Source: Chloroflexota bacterium
Lineage (GTDB): Bacteria > Chloroflexota > Dehalococcoidia > Lucifugimonadales > Lucifugimonadaceae
Direction: 5' to 3'
Length of the DNA: 64,000 nucleotides
NCBI GenBank assembly: GCA_013204545.1
Contig: JABMNN010000061.1
Coordinates: 18,831 to 82,830, forward strand
A program made the position numbers and the translations under genes. The first letter of the stretch is position 1. Each line of letters opens with the position of its first letter. This document shows positions 30,826-40,471 of this stretch, piece after piece. Below the pieces are notes generated by a model. It saw nothing but the letters and a program-made list of their open reading frames with translations, was not told the origin of the DNA and searched no databases.

Positions 30826-32103
30826 ATGACACTGACCTCCCAAACACTTCACGATCAAGCCAAAGCCGCAAGCACTGCTTCGAGGCGATTGGCTGCGATT
30901 TCAACAGAGACAAAAAATGCGGCGCTCATCGCTATTGCCGAGGCGATCGAAGCGAATCGTCAATCGATACTGCGGGCTAATGAGCAAGACCAAAAAGCCG
31001 CCAATCGCGACGGTGTCGATTTCCAGATGATGGAACGAATGACGTTGAACAACAGCCGTGTAAAACAGATGGCTGATGCGGCTCGAAACATCGCTGCTTT
31101 GGAAGACCCAATTGGTGAGATTCTGGAAAAACGTGACCTGCCCAACGGCTTGAATCTTGAAAGGGTTCGAGTACCGCTTGGCGTAATTGGTGTTATCTAC
31201 GAGAGCCGCCCCAATGTCACAATAGATATCGCAGCTCTGTGCCTCAAGGCAGGCAACGGCGTGATTCTACGCGGCGGCAAAGAATGCATCCTCACCAACA
31301 CTGTTCTCGCTCGAATCGTAAAAGACGCTATCGAGAGTGTGGGTGTTCCACGGGATGTTGTTCAATTTGTCGAAACGACTGATCGAGCTCTTGTAAAAGA
31401 GATGCTTGAAATGAACGATGTGATTGACCTAATGATTCCTCGCGGCAGCGCAGAATTGGTCAACTTCGTCGGGCAAAATGCCAAGATGCCGGCAATCACT
31501 GGCGGAGTAGGTGTTTGCCACACGTATATCGATTCAGATGCCAATCTCGACGACGCACTCAAGATAGTTGTAAACGCCAAAGCCAAACGTCCCACCGTTT
31601 GCAACGCACTCGATACTGTGCTGATCCACCAAAACGTCGCCCGAGAATTTTTGCCTAGACTCGCAAAGGAGTTCGGAGTTCACGATGTTGAGCTTCGTGC
31701 CGACGGGCGCGCCATGAGCATTCTTGGTGCGCTATCTGGTGGTGCAAAAGTTGTACCGGCTAAATCTGACGATTTCGGCACAGAATTTTTGGCGTTGATC
31801 GCATCGGTCAAGATCGTCGATTCAATCGACGAGGCGATGGAGCATATTGCTGAGTACGGATCAAAACATTCAGAAGCGATAATCTCTGAAAATACAGAAG
31901 CGGTTGAACGATTTTTGAATGAAGTCGATTCCGGCACAGTCTTCGCCAACACATCGACTTACTTCAACGACGGAGCACAGTTCGGACTCGGCGCCGAAGT
32001 GGCCATTTCAACCAACAAACTCCACGCTCGGGGCCCAATGGGTCTCAAGGAAATCACCACTTACAAGTGGAAAGTTCGCGGGCAGGGCCAGGTACGAAAT
32101 TAA
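30826..32103 (+). CDS. proA: glutamate-5-semialdehyde dehydrogenase (gamma-glutamyl phosphate reductase)
   Basis: PLGVIGVIYESRPNVTIDIAALCLKAGNGVILRGGKE, MIPRGSAELVNFV, VCNALDTVL; directly downstream of proB. Confidence 0.97.
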   Translation: MTLTSQTLHDQAKAASTASRRLAAISTETKNAALIAIAEAIEANRQSILRANEQDQKAANRDGVDFQMMERMTLNNSRVKQMADAARNIAALEDPIGEILEKRDLPNGLNLERVRVPLGVIGVIYESRPNVTIDIAALCLKAGNGVILRGGKECILTNTVLARIVKDAIESVGVPRDVVQFVETTDRALVKEMLEMNDVIDLMIPRGSAELVNFVGQNAKMPAITGGVGVCHTYIDSDANLDDALKIVVNAKAKRPTVCNALDTVLIHQNVAREFLPRLAKEFGVHDVELRADGRAMSILGALSGGAKVVPAKSDDFGTEFLALIASVKIVDSIDEAMEHIAEYGSKHSEAIISENTEAVERFLNEVDSGTVFANTSTYFNDGAQFGLGAEVAISTNKLHARGPMGLKEITTYKWKVRGQGQVRN

Positions 32104-32121
32104 GGTCAGGCAGTAAGCACA

Positions 32122-32457
32122 ATGGCGCAGTTTTATTTTGAAAGAGAAGTCCGCACGCCCACAGGCGAGTGCTACACAATTTTGGAAGATGGCAAACCGG
32201 TAGGTCGGCTCGATCTTCACTTCGTACCGGGCATGGTGCACGGCACGATGATTGTTTCCGAATCGCAGACTCAAGACACTATCCAAGAACTAATGTCGAT
32301 GGTCGACGAAGATCTAACAGACGCGGTCGGAATCGAACGAGAAGATCTTGTCGTGCATGTGCATCAGGGCCGTGACCTTGGAGTATTCACGCACAACGAT
32401 GGTCTATTCCATGAAGGTCAAGAAGGTGACGCCACGCCACCTGTGGCTGGGGCTTGA
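32122..32457 (+). CDS. hypothetical protein
   Basis: 111-aa ORF closely following proA with plausible composition; no recognised family. Confidence 0.5.
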   Translation: MAQFYFEREVRTPTGECYTILEDGKPVGRLDLHFVPGMVHGTMIVSESQTQDTIQELMSMVDEDLTDAVGIEREDLVVHVHQGRDLGVFTHNDGLFHEGQEGDATPPVAGA

Positions 32458-32549
32458 GTTAATCACAGTACGTTGGTTCTTTTGTGATTGCGAGTCATGA
32501 AATATGACCGACGAGGCAATCAGTGAGAGTGATAGTTTTCCACAGGGAA

Positions 32550-34430
32550 TCACGCCTTAGCTGCCCATTGTTCGTATAGATCTTCAAGTAATGACGTGTT
32601 TCGCACTAGCTGTTGATTCAACTTCTTACCTGCTCTGATGTCGTTGTTCTCGAAGGCATCACTGAGTTTTTGCTCTAGTCCGGTCTTATCGGCCTCTACT
32701 TCCTCGATTCGCCGTTCCAGCAAAGCAACGTCAGCACGAAGTTCAGTCGGTTGATTTCGTCCACGTTTACGATCTGATCCACGAGTAGACACTCTGCCTG
32801 ACTCACCCGACGATGACTTCTGAGTGGCCTGCCAGTACTCCGAAAAATTTCCTTCGAACGAAACAAGACCACGGTCTTCGAGTTCCACCACCCGCCCAAC
32901 GATTTTGTCTAAAAAATATCGATCGTGTGATACGACCAGAATCGTACCTTCGTAGTCACCCAAAGCATCTTCAATTGCTTCACGCGCTGGAATGTCCATA
33001 TGGTTCGTCGGCTCGTCGAGAATCAGAAAATTGGGTTTCAACTTCATCAAAGTGGCAAGCTGCAATCGATTCCGTTCACCACCTGAAAGATTCGTAATTT
33101 TCTTCTTTAGGTCTTCTCGAGTGAACAAGAAATTTCTGAGTAGTGCAAATGCAACCGTTTCGTTGCTCTCGGGCGGTGCCGACATCATGGCTTCAAGAAT
33201 CGTACGATTGGCGTCGAGAACTTCCTGTTGCTGAGCCGCGTAGCCGGTTCGAATACTTGGTCCTATCCGAATGATATCGTTATTCCAATCACCGAGTTCA
33301 ATGATGTCTTTCAGCATCGATGTTTTACCACTGCCGTTGGGGCCAATGATCGCAACACGCTCGCCACTGGTTAGATCGAGATCGACGTTTTCGAGCAGTG
33401 AGTTATCGTCGAATCGCTTTGAGTAGCCACGCATTTGTAGCACGATATTTGCCTGTGTTCGACCGTCTTTGAACTCGGCACCAATCGCTGAAACCTCGGA
33501 CACCGGTTTTTCGACAGCTTGATTTTTCTCGCGTGCCAATTGGGATCGCCGTGACCTCAATCGCCTACCAGCTTCAGTACTCGCTACATTTCTTGCTGTG
33601 AGTTCTAGTCGCTTCACCAACACTTCGAGTCGGGCGAGTCGTTTCTGATTGGCACTGTAATCAGCTTGTTGAGCAAGCAATTCGCGAAGGCGAGTTGAGC
33701 GGTAGTTGGAATATCCACCGGCATACCTGCTGACCTTGCCATCTTCGAGCGTCAAGATTCCCGTGGCTACTCGGTCGAGCGTGTGGCGATTGTGAGAGAC
33801 GATCAGCACCGCTCCTTTGAATGAGACTAAAAACTCCTCAAGCCACGCTAATCCCTGGAAATCGAGATGGTTTCCGGGTTCATCGAGAATCAGAAAATCA
33901 GGTTCGTTCAATAGCGCCCGAGCTAACGAAAGTACGTTCTTTTCGCCACCTGAAAGGGTTCCGATCCGTTGATCTTCTTTGCCTTGCAGACCGAGTGAAT
34001 CCAGAGTTGCCTGCGCTTCATCGGGTCGACGATCGGCATCGGCAGCATCGTATTTATCCCGAGCTACTTGATATGCCTCCATCGCAGAATCGAGTTCGTC
34101 GGGAGACGCCGCTGCCATGTTCGATTCGGCTTGCCTGAGATTGTCTTCGAGAGCGATGTATTCGGCAATCAGCCAATCGATGACTAGTTCGTCGTCTTTC
34201 GCATCGACATACTGCGGGACGTAACCGACCCTGACGCCGGAGGCGATATGCACATTGCCTTCACTCGGGACATCCTCGCCGAGAAGAATTTTCAGTAATG
34301 TAGTTTTGCCGGATCCGTTCGGACCTATCAACCCGAGTCGATCTTCGGACGTAATCTCAAACGAAACGCCCTTAAGAACCTTTTGGCTCCCGTATTGGGC
34401 AGTGACGTTGGTTAGATTGGCGACAAGCAT
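32550..34430 (-). CDS. ABC-F family ATP-binding protein
   Basis: Two ABC domains: GPNGSGKTTLLKILLG and GPNGSGKTSMLKDII, LSGGEKN/LSGGERNR, DEPGNHLDFQGLAWLEEFL and DEPTNHMDIPAREAIEDAL; no TM segments; C-terminal coiled coil. Confidence 0.93.
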   Translation of the reverse strand: MLVANLTNVTAQYGSQKVLKGVSFEITSEDRLGLIGPNGSGKTTLLKILLGEDVPSEGNVHIASGVRVGYVPQYVDAKDDELVIDWLIAEYIALEDNLRQAESNMAAASPDELDSAMEAYQVARDKYDAADADRRPDEAQATLDSLGLQGKEDQRIGTLSGGEKNVLSLARALLNEPDFLILDEPGNHLDFQGLAWLEEFLVSFKGAVLIVSHNRHTLDRVATGILTLEDGKVSRYAGGYSNYRSTRLRELLAQQADYSANQKRLARLEVLVKRLELTARNVASTEAGRRLRSRRSQLAREKNQAVEKPVSEVSAIGAEFKDGRTQANIVLQMRGYSKRFDDNSLLENVDLDLTSGERVAIIGPNGSGKTSMLKDIIELGDWNNDIIRIGPSIRTGYAAQQQEVLDANRTILEAMMSAPPESNETVAFALLRNFLFTREDLKKKITNLSGGERNRLQLATLMKLKPNFLILDEPTNHMDIPAREAIEDALGDYEGTILVVSHDRYFLDKIVGRVVELEDRGLVSFEGNFSEYWQATQKSSSGESGRVSTRGSDRKRGRNQPTELRADVALLERRIEEVEADKTGLEQKLSDAFENNDIRAGKKLNQQLVRNTSLLEDLYEQWAAKA

Positions 34431-34504
34431 GGTCGAAGTATTTTAGTGGTCATCTGGCGTCCACTGAGTAACCAAATCAAACCACTCACGCCGCTTGTAC
34501 AGAT

Positions 34505-35515
34505 TTAGTTGTCGAACACGTCCAACAATGCCTGAATGTAACCATTGGCGTAGGCACGCCCTTGATGGCCCCAAGCTGTGTCGCCTGTAGTTACTGGTAC
34601 GTGGTCATTGACCAGTACACCCTCGAAACCGACCTCTTTGTAGATTTCCAGGGCGCGAATCATGTCGACATGACCAGTGTTGATGAACTCCTCGACAAAT
34701 GGTTCACCAGCATTCGATACGTTGCGGAAATGGACGTACAGAATCTTTTTACGCTCACCGAAATACCGAATCATGTCGTAAATGCGTTCGCCCTCAGCAT
34801 CTTCCATCTCTGAGAACGTGCCCTGACAGAACTCGATCGCATTCGAGGGTGAATCAACGATCTCTATCAGTCGCTTGTACGCTGCAAAGCTGTTGAGCAA
34901 CCTCGGCACCCCACCGACGGAATCTACCGGTGGATCGGCAGGATGAATACCGATGCGGATGCCCTCTTCTTCAGCTACAGGTGTGATGATCTTTATCCAG
35001 TACTCAAGGTTGTCCCACATCTCCGCTTCGGTGTACACCCGACCGTGAGTCAGAGCGTGATTCGTATTCTGAGAGTGATCGTATGCCGTTACCCATGTGC
35101 CCGCTCTGTGAGGAGAATTTTCGCTATTGCGCCACACTCCCGAAGGCATCCAGTTGTATCCGAAGATCGGGATTCCTGCACGGGCGATGTTCCGCACGGT
35201 ATAGATCATGTTTTCGATCTGTTCGTCGCGCTTAGGACCACCGAGCATGATGTGATCGTAGAAAGCACTCGGGACGTTTTCGAGGGCTTCCAAATGAAGA
35301 CCATGCGACTCGACGCGCTTCCGCAAATTTACAAGATCGCCTAGCTCCCAGAATTCATCCCCGGGAACAACTGTCCATTTCTCACCCACGCCTTTGCCGG
35401 TATATGACTGCAACACAATATCTGTCGCGCCGTACTGAGCTGAGAACGTGAGTAGTTCGTCCAACGGTGTGTCGGAGTCGTTTGTCCCATTGATGAAGTT
35501 AAAGCCTAATCGCAT
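34505..35515 (-). CDS. mannonate dehydratase-like (UxuA family) protein
   Basis: YTVRNIARAGIPIFGYNWMPSGVWR, IGIHPADPPVDSVGGVPRLL, IEFCQGTFSEM, KILYVHFRNV. Confidence 0.85.
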   Translation of the reverse strand: MRLGFNFINGTNDSDTPLDELLTFSAQYGATDIVLQSYTGKGVGEKWTVVPGDEFWELGDLVNLRKRVESHGLHLEALENVPSAFYDHIMLGGPKRDEQIENMIYTVRNIARAGIPIFGYNWMPSGVWRNSENSPHRAGTWVTAYDHSQNTNHALTHGRVYTEAEMWDNLEYWIKIITPVAEEEGIRIGIHPADPPVDSVGGVPRLLNSFAAYKRLIEIVDSPSNAIEFCQGTFSEMEDAEGERIYDMIRYFGERKKILYVHFRNVSNAGEPFVEEFINTGHVDMIRALEIYKEVGFEGVLVNDHVPVTTGDTAWGHQGRAYANGYIQALLDVFDN

Positions 35516-35767
35516 GTTAATTTAACCATTATTACGAAGTATTTGTTCGCAACGTCTCCAATTGAATCTGTTGAGCCGACATCAATGTAATGGGTAATGA
35601 AGACTGAGTCGAGAAGAAATAAAACGTACTGATAGTCGACTTCCCGACCACCGTTAGTCTGCCAAATATCAGCACGCTCATGTGACGAATTCCCAAGCGA
35701 TGCTTCGATTCAAGTGCAATCAGTGACCATTCACATCGACGTTACCGAGAAAGTCACCCACTAGATG

Positions 35768-36961
35768 CTAATAATTTTCAAACAATTTGCCCCAAGGGGT
35801 TTTCATTGCTTCGTTGACTCGCTTGCGACCCACCATCGGCAACCAGAACTTATTGTGGTACACGTTCGACGCCCAGTAAGCCCACGGAGCGATTGGCGAC
35901 CGTAGCAGGACGCCTTCGAGTGGCTTGAGTGGTCCGTGGTAAATCAGTTTTTGACCACGTGAAGCCAAGGTGCTTTCGTTGCCTGCGAAATTCCAGTTCA
36001 CATCGGCGATATCATCGCCAACGACTTCGATCTCCTCAGGCTTTCCAACACCGAGTCCCATCTCGTGGGCAATACGAATCATCGGAATCGACATTGAGTC
36101 GAGACCCATCATCTTTGCTGCTACAGCATCGATCGCAACTTGGTCTGCTGAAGCCAGAATCACGTTCTTATTGTGAATCCTCATTGCGCGCGGCCCGGGC
36201 CCATCACCAGCGAATGTTCCGTCCATTACAGCGAACAAACCAGAGTGAATTTCTTTCTGAATCTGAAGCAGATCAACAAGAGTCTCGTGAATTACAGAAT
36301 GGGTCCAGTGACGATATCTGTGCAGCAAGCCACCAAAGGCATTCTTCATTGCGCCTGTCATCGTCGTGAACACGTGGGTCTTCACCGTGGGCAATTGAAC
36401 GATGTTCGTACCCGGGAACACCTCTGGAATGTAGAGACCATCCTTGTACACATCATCCAACACGAGCATCTTGGCGGTTGGCTTGTATGGAACCCACTTC
36501 ATCGGTGGAACATCGAGGGTGACATGATCCAGACCCAGTCGATCCTCTACAAGCTTGTGCTTGTTCTTCTCTCGTCCCTCAACTGGATTTACCACAACCG
36601 TTCCATTGTGGGCAGCGGTGAGTTTGTTGAATCCGTCGGCTCTAAGTTTTTGAGTCACACCATCGATCTGCCACGGTGCCGTTGAGCAAGCAGGATAGTA
36701 GTGTTGCCACGATATATTCACTTTCAAGAAAGTATCAATATCGGGTATTAGTGCTGTCTGATAATCAGCGAGGTCAAGAAGCCGTGCGTAATCTTCAATG
36801 ATGGTCTCGGGCGTGGTGTAGATCACCGCAACTTTGCCCATTTTGGGTTCTGCATGCGGTATATCGGGCTGAGTCAGTACTCGCCCTTCATCTCTGATCA
36901 TCGAGACCATTGGTCTTTTTTCCTTGATAACGGCATTACTGTGAAGGGCAGCCCCGTTCAC
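35768..36961 (-). CDS. DUF362 domain-containing protein
   Basis: VKTHVFTTMTGAMKNAFGGLLHRYRHWTHSVIHETLVDLLQIQ, DQVAIDAVAAKMMGLD. Confidence 0.75.
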   Translation of the reverse strand: MNGAALHSNAVIKEKRPMVSMIRDEGRVLTQPDIPHAEPKMGKVAVIYTTPETIIEDYARLLDLADYQTALIPDIDTFLKVNISWQHYYPACSTAPWQIDGVTQKLRADGFNKLTAAHNGTVVVNPVEGREKNKHKLVEDRLGLDHVTLDVPPMKWVPYKPTAKMLVLDDVYKDGLYIPEVFPGTNIVQLPTVKTHVFTTMTGAMKNAFGGLLHRYRHWTHSVIHETLVDLLQIQKEIHSGLFAVMDGTFAGDGPGPRAMRIHNKNVILASADQVAIDAVAAKMMGLDSMSIPMIRIAHEMGLGVGKPEEIEVVGDDIADVNWNFAGNESTLASRGQKLIYHGPLKPLEGVLLRSPIAPWAYWASNVYHNKFWLPMVGRKRVNEAMKTPWGKLFENY

Positions 36962-37027
36962 ATCGAAAGCATGGCGTAGCTAGAATAAGCACATTCCATG
37001 CAATAGCGGTACTCGAACAGTGTATCT

Positions 37028-37927
37028 TTGGTCGAAATCAGCACACCACTGAATTGCGAGCCCAATTTGAACCATACGAGACAGCACTTGATTATAGACT
37101 CGTGCGCACATGTCATTCCGGTGTCGTTCGAGGACAATAAAGAACGTATTTCGAACGCTGACCGCACGTTCAGGAGTCTATTTGCCGATCCGAAGGCGAA
37201 ATTTGCTCAAGCTGACGATCTGATCGCATCGATGGACGAAGCTGGCGTCGACATTTCCGTGTGCGCCGGTTTCGGCTGGACCGACCCTGAGGTAGCTAGG
37301 GAATCCAATAACTACAACCTTGAAGCGGCAAAATCCCACCCAAAGAGATTAGTGGCGTTTTGTAGTGTAAATCCGCTATGGGGCGAAGATGCCGTAGCCG
37401 AAGTTCGGCGGTGCCATGCAGCTGGGGCTAAAGGCATCGGTGAGCTTCACCCAGACACTCAGGGCATTCTCGATGCCGATCTCGCGTCGCTCGCACCCGT
37501 ATTCGACACGGCGAAAGAACTTAAGATGCCGATTCTTATGCACGCATCTGAACCTGTCGGACACGGCTATCCAGGAAAAGGATCGGTCACGCCTGAGTTG
37601 TTGATGACACTCGTGAACGCGTTCCCTAACAACACGTTCATTTTTAGCCATTTCGGCGGGGGTTTACCGTTCTACGGCTTGATGCCTGAAGTGAAGTCGG
37701 CTTTGAAGAACGTGTACTTCGATTCGGCAGCGTTCCCATTCCTTTATCGACCCGAGGTTTTCGATGTGGTCGCTCGTGCGATCGGAGCAGAGAAAATTCT
37801 CTTTGCAAGTGATTTTCCATTGGTATCTCAGAAGCGAGCTCTGAACGAATTCTCTCAGTCTGGACTATCTGCTGATCAGACCAAACTAGTTCAGGGTGTA
37901 AATGCAGCAGGTGCGCTTGGAATCTAA
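37028..37927 (+). CDS. amidohydrolase family protein
   Basis: IDSCAHVIP, DEAGVDISVCAGFGW, MHASEPVGHGYPGKG, NTFIFSHFGGGLPFY, KILFASDFPLVSQ. Start uncertain; the first ~15 residues may be non-coding. Confidence 0.85.
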   Translation: MVEISTPLNCEPNLNHTRQHLIIDSCAHVIPVSFEDNKERISNADRTFRSLFADPKAKFAQADDLIASMDEAGVDISVCAGFGWTDPEVARESNNYNLEAAKSHPKRLVAFCSVNPLWGEDAVAEVRRCHAAGAKGIGELHPDTQGILDADLASLAPVFDTAKELKMPILMHASEPVGHGYPGKGSVTPELLMTLVNAFPNNTFIFSHFGGGLPFYGLMPEVKSALKNVYFDSAAFPFLYRPEVFDVVARAIGAEKILFASDFPLVSQKRALNEFSQSGLSADQTKLVQGVNAAGALGI

Positions 37928-38050
37928 CGACCACAGGTAGAACCGTTCATGTTGAAGTGACGAGTGGTGACCCCACACATGATTGCTTCACAAATTACCT
38001 ATGTTGAAATTTGCCTTGAACTCGATGTCAGGCGTATATTGAGGTTTGAT

Positions 38051-38158
38051 ATGAGCAACTCACTCCGCACTACAACTACGAACTCGCAGCAAGTCAGCAC
38101 CTGTATGTGTTGCTGTACGCCTGAAGGGGTTCCTAGTTTTGCGTGTTGTACTTGTTGA
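38051..38158 (+). CDS. 35-aa polycysteine short ORF (candidate cysteine attenuation leader peptide; RiPP-like precursor is the alternative)
   Basis: MSNSLRTTTTNSQQVSTCMCCCTPEGVPSFACCTC-stop; -10-like TATATT at 38035-38040 leaves almost no 5' UTR; followed by an intrinsic terminator. Confidence 0.6.
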   Translation: MSNSLRTTTTNSQQVSTCMCCCTPEGVPSFACCTC

Positions 38159-38186
38159 ACTAAACAAGTCGTAACGTAGAGAAATT

Positions 38187-38218
38187 CGAACCCCTGTCGC
38201 AAAGCAGGGGTTTTTTGT
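38187..38218 (+). terminator. rho-independent terminator (AACCCCTG-tcgcaaag-CAGGGGTT + T run)
   Basis: Perfect 8-bp stem whose 3' arm runs into TTTTTT. Confidence 0.9.
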
Positions 38219-38268
38219 TGCCTAAAAAATCCATCCCACCATCACGTACATCGAACCGAAATAACATC

Positions 38269-38379
38269 ATGCTCAACATTTTCAAAATCGCCCTCTCCGG
38301 GATTCGAAAAGCACTCGATTCAGCGCAAGGACTCGGAATCGAAGCCGACTCGCTGGCTCCCGCCCGTAAGCATCGCTAA
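38269..38379 (+). CDS. possible 36-aa small protein
   Basis: MLNIFKIALSGIRKALDSAQGLGIEADSLAPARKHR immediately downstream of the polycysteine ORF/terminator; no clear RBS. Confidence 0.3.
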   Translation: MLNIFKIALSGIRKALDSAQGLGIEADSLAPARKHR

Positions 38380-38539
38380 ATTCGACCATCGGTCAATTGA
38401 GCCATCATCTGTCAACTTCAACCTGAATCTCTCGAAGAATCTCAGATTGATATCGGGTCGCGAGCATTTTTGACGGCAAACGGGTAACATTCCGCCCCAA
38501 CACGAACATCGCACTCAATCGTGATCGAGTCAGTGCGCT

Positions 38540-39532
38540 ATGGGGATTACGGTAATGCCTGTACTTACTGTCGAGGAAAAAGAGCACTTCGAAGAGTATG
38601 GATTTGTCCATATTGAAGACGTTTTTGACCCTGAGGGGACCATTGATCCTGTGATCGATGAGTATGCCGCAGTCCTCGATTCGCTCGCCGATAAACTTCA
38701 CGCTGAAGGCAAAATATCATCGACCTATTCAGGGCTCGAATTCGGCGACCGCGTAACTAAAATCTATGGTGAATCGGGCGAAATACACAACCAATTTTTT
38801 GATTTCTCACTCCCGCAAAACGGTGTCTTGCCAGATACTCCGTTCTGGGCAGGTCCTGCAGTATTCAAAGCACTTACTGCTCCCGGACTACTGGACGTCG
38901 CTGAATCTGTCGTTGGTGGCGAGGTCTACTCCAATCCGGTACAACACGTTCGGATTAAGATACCCGAAGCCGTTTCACCACGCGACGAATACGGCAACGT
39001 GATGTTCGGAGCTACACCCTGGCATCAGGATGCTGGAGTTGTAAATCCAGAAGCCGATCAGACCAATATCCTGACGGTTTGGTTTCCTCTGATGGATGCC
39101 GGAGTCGAAAATGGTTGCCTCACGGTCGTCCCCGGGTCCCACCGCGGCGAATTGCTCACGCACTGCCCGGGATACAAAGAACGACCCGGGCTCCAGATCC
39201 CTGAACATCTATTCAATGTCGGCGACTCGATGCCTGTTCCAGTGAAAAAGGGCGGGGCCTTACTGCTGACTAAGCAGACTGTTCATGCAGCACTTCCGAA
39301 CATTAGCAACCGTATTCGATGGAGTTTCGATCTTCGATATCAGCCAACGGGTGAGGCTACCGGACGAAGTGTATTTCCGGGCTTCGTCGCCCGTAGTAAG
39401 TCGAATCCTAATTCAGAGCTTCACGATGCAGAAACTTGGTTCGAGATGTGGAAAGACACCCGCGATTCACTCGCTAGAGGTGATCAGCCATCATTCAATC
39501 GATGGGATGCAGACGATCCCTCCTGCGCGTGA
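38540..39532 (+). CDS. phytanoyl-CoA dioxygenase family protein
   Basis: EEYGFVHIEDVFD, ATPWHQDAGVVNPEADQTNILTVWFPLMDAGVENGCLTVVPGSHR. Confidence 0.9.
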   Translation: MGITVMPVLTVEEKEHFEEYGFVHIEDVFDPEGTIDPVIDEYAAVLDSLADKLHAEGKISSTYSGLEFGDRVTKIYGESGEIHNQFFDFSLPQNGVLPDTPFWAGPAVFKALTAPGLLDVAESVVGGEVYSNPVQHVRIKIPEAVSPRDEYGNVMFGATPWHQDAGVVNPEADQTNILTVWFPLMDAGVENGCLTVVPGSHRGELLTHCPGYKERPGLQIPEHLFNVGDSMPVPVKKGGALLLTKQTVHAALPNISNRIRWSFDLRYQPTGEATGRSVFPGFVARSKSNPNSELHDAETWFEMWKDTRDSLARGDQPSFNRWDADDPSCA

Positions 39533-40428
39533 TTCCAACTACTGCTGAACTCGAAACACTTCGCGAAGCCGGTCGCATCGCCTCCAATGCACGGAACTGG
39601 GCTGCGGAAACGATAAAGACTGGTTACCTGTTGCGCGATCTTCAGGAAGGCATGGAAACGATAATCCGTGAGGCGGGCGCGCTGCCTCCGTTTCCGGCTC
39701 AAACCAGCAGGAACAAAGTCGCTGCGCACTACTGTTCTTCACCAACAGACAACTCTAGATTTGAAGAAAACGACCTTGTAAAGATCGATGTCGGAGCGCA
39801 TATCGATGGGTTAATCGTCGACACCGGAATCTCCGCCGATTTGTCAGAAGATCAGCGCTGGAAGGCACTGATCGGAGCCGCATCAGACGCACTAGATGCA
39901 GCGATTGGCATGTGCTCACCACAGCTCGATGTGGAAGATATTGGCGAACGCGTAGAGGAAGTAATCACCGCAGCCGGATTTCGACCAATTTTGAATCTGA
40001 CGGGCCACGGATTAGGCAGGTATACGCTTCACGACACCCCACAAATTCCAAACGCTCGCATAGGGTTGAAGGGATCGCTTGAGGCAGGATCTATCTTCGC
40101 TATCGAACCATTCGCTACTTCAGGACGCGGCTACATCAAAGATGATGGCAAGCCCGAAGTGTTCATGCTCGAACGCACGCCAAAACCATCCAACAAGATC
40201 GATGCAGAGTCATTTGAAGCCATCCAAAGCTGGAAGGGGCTGCCGATAGCACGACGATATTTCAGCGATATTCCAAAGAAGCCGTTTGAGCGGACTTTGA
40301 AAGAGCTAATCAAACAGGGAGCGGCACGTGAGTACCCGCCGCTATCGGAAGTTACAGGGCACCACGTTGGATGGAAAGAACACTCGATCTGGCTCGGCCC
40401 TGATGGTCCAGAAGTGCTGACGGCGTAG
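39529..40428 (+). CDS. methionine aminopeptidase, type II (archaeal/eukaryal-like), M24 family
   Basis: AGRIASNARNWAAETIKTG, NKVAAHYCSSPTDNSRFEENDLVKIDVGAHIDGLIVDTG, LTGHGLGRYTLHDTPQIPN, GSIFAIEPFAT. GTG 39529 overlaps the preceding stop. Confidence 0.85.
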   Translation: MIPTTAELETLREAGRIASNARNWAAETIKTGYLLRDLQEGMETIIREAGALPPFPAQTSRNKVAAHYCSSPTDNSRFEENDLVKIDVGAHIDGLIVDTGISADLSEDQRWKALIGAASDALDAAIGMCSPQLDVEDIGERVEEVITAAGFRPILNLTGHGLGRYTLHDTPQIPNARIGLKGSLEAGSIFAIEPFATSGRGYIKDDGKPEVFMLERTPKPSNKIDAESFEAIQSWKGLPIARRYFSDIPKKPFERTLKELIKQGAAREYPPLSEVTGHHVGWKEHSIWLGPDGPEVLTA

Positions 40429-40471
40429 ATGTGACGTTAATCAACGATTACCCACAACAACCGAGGATGAT

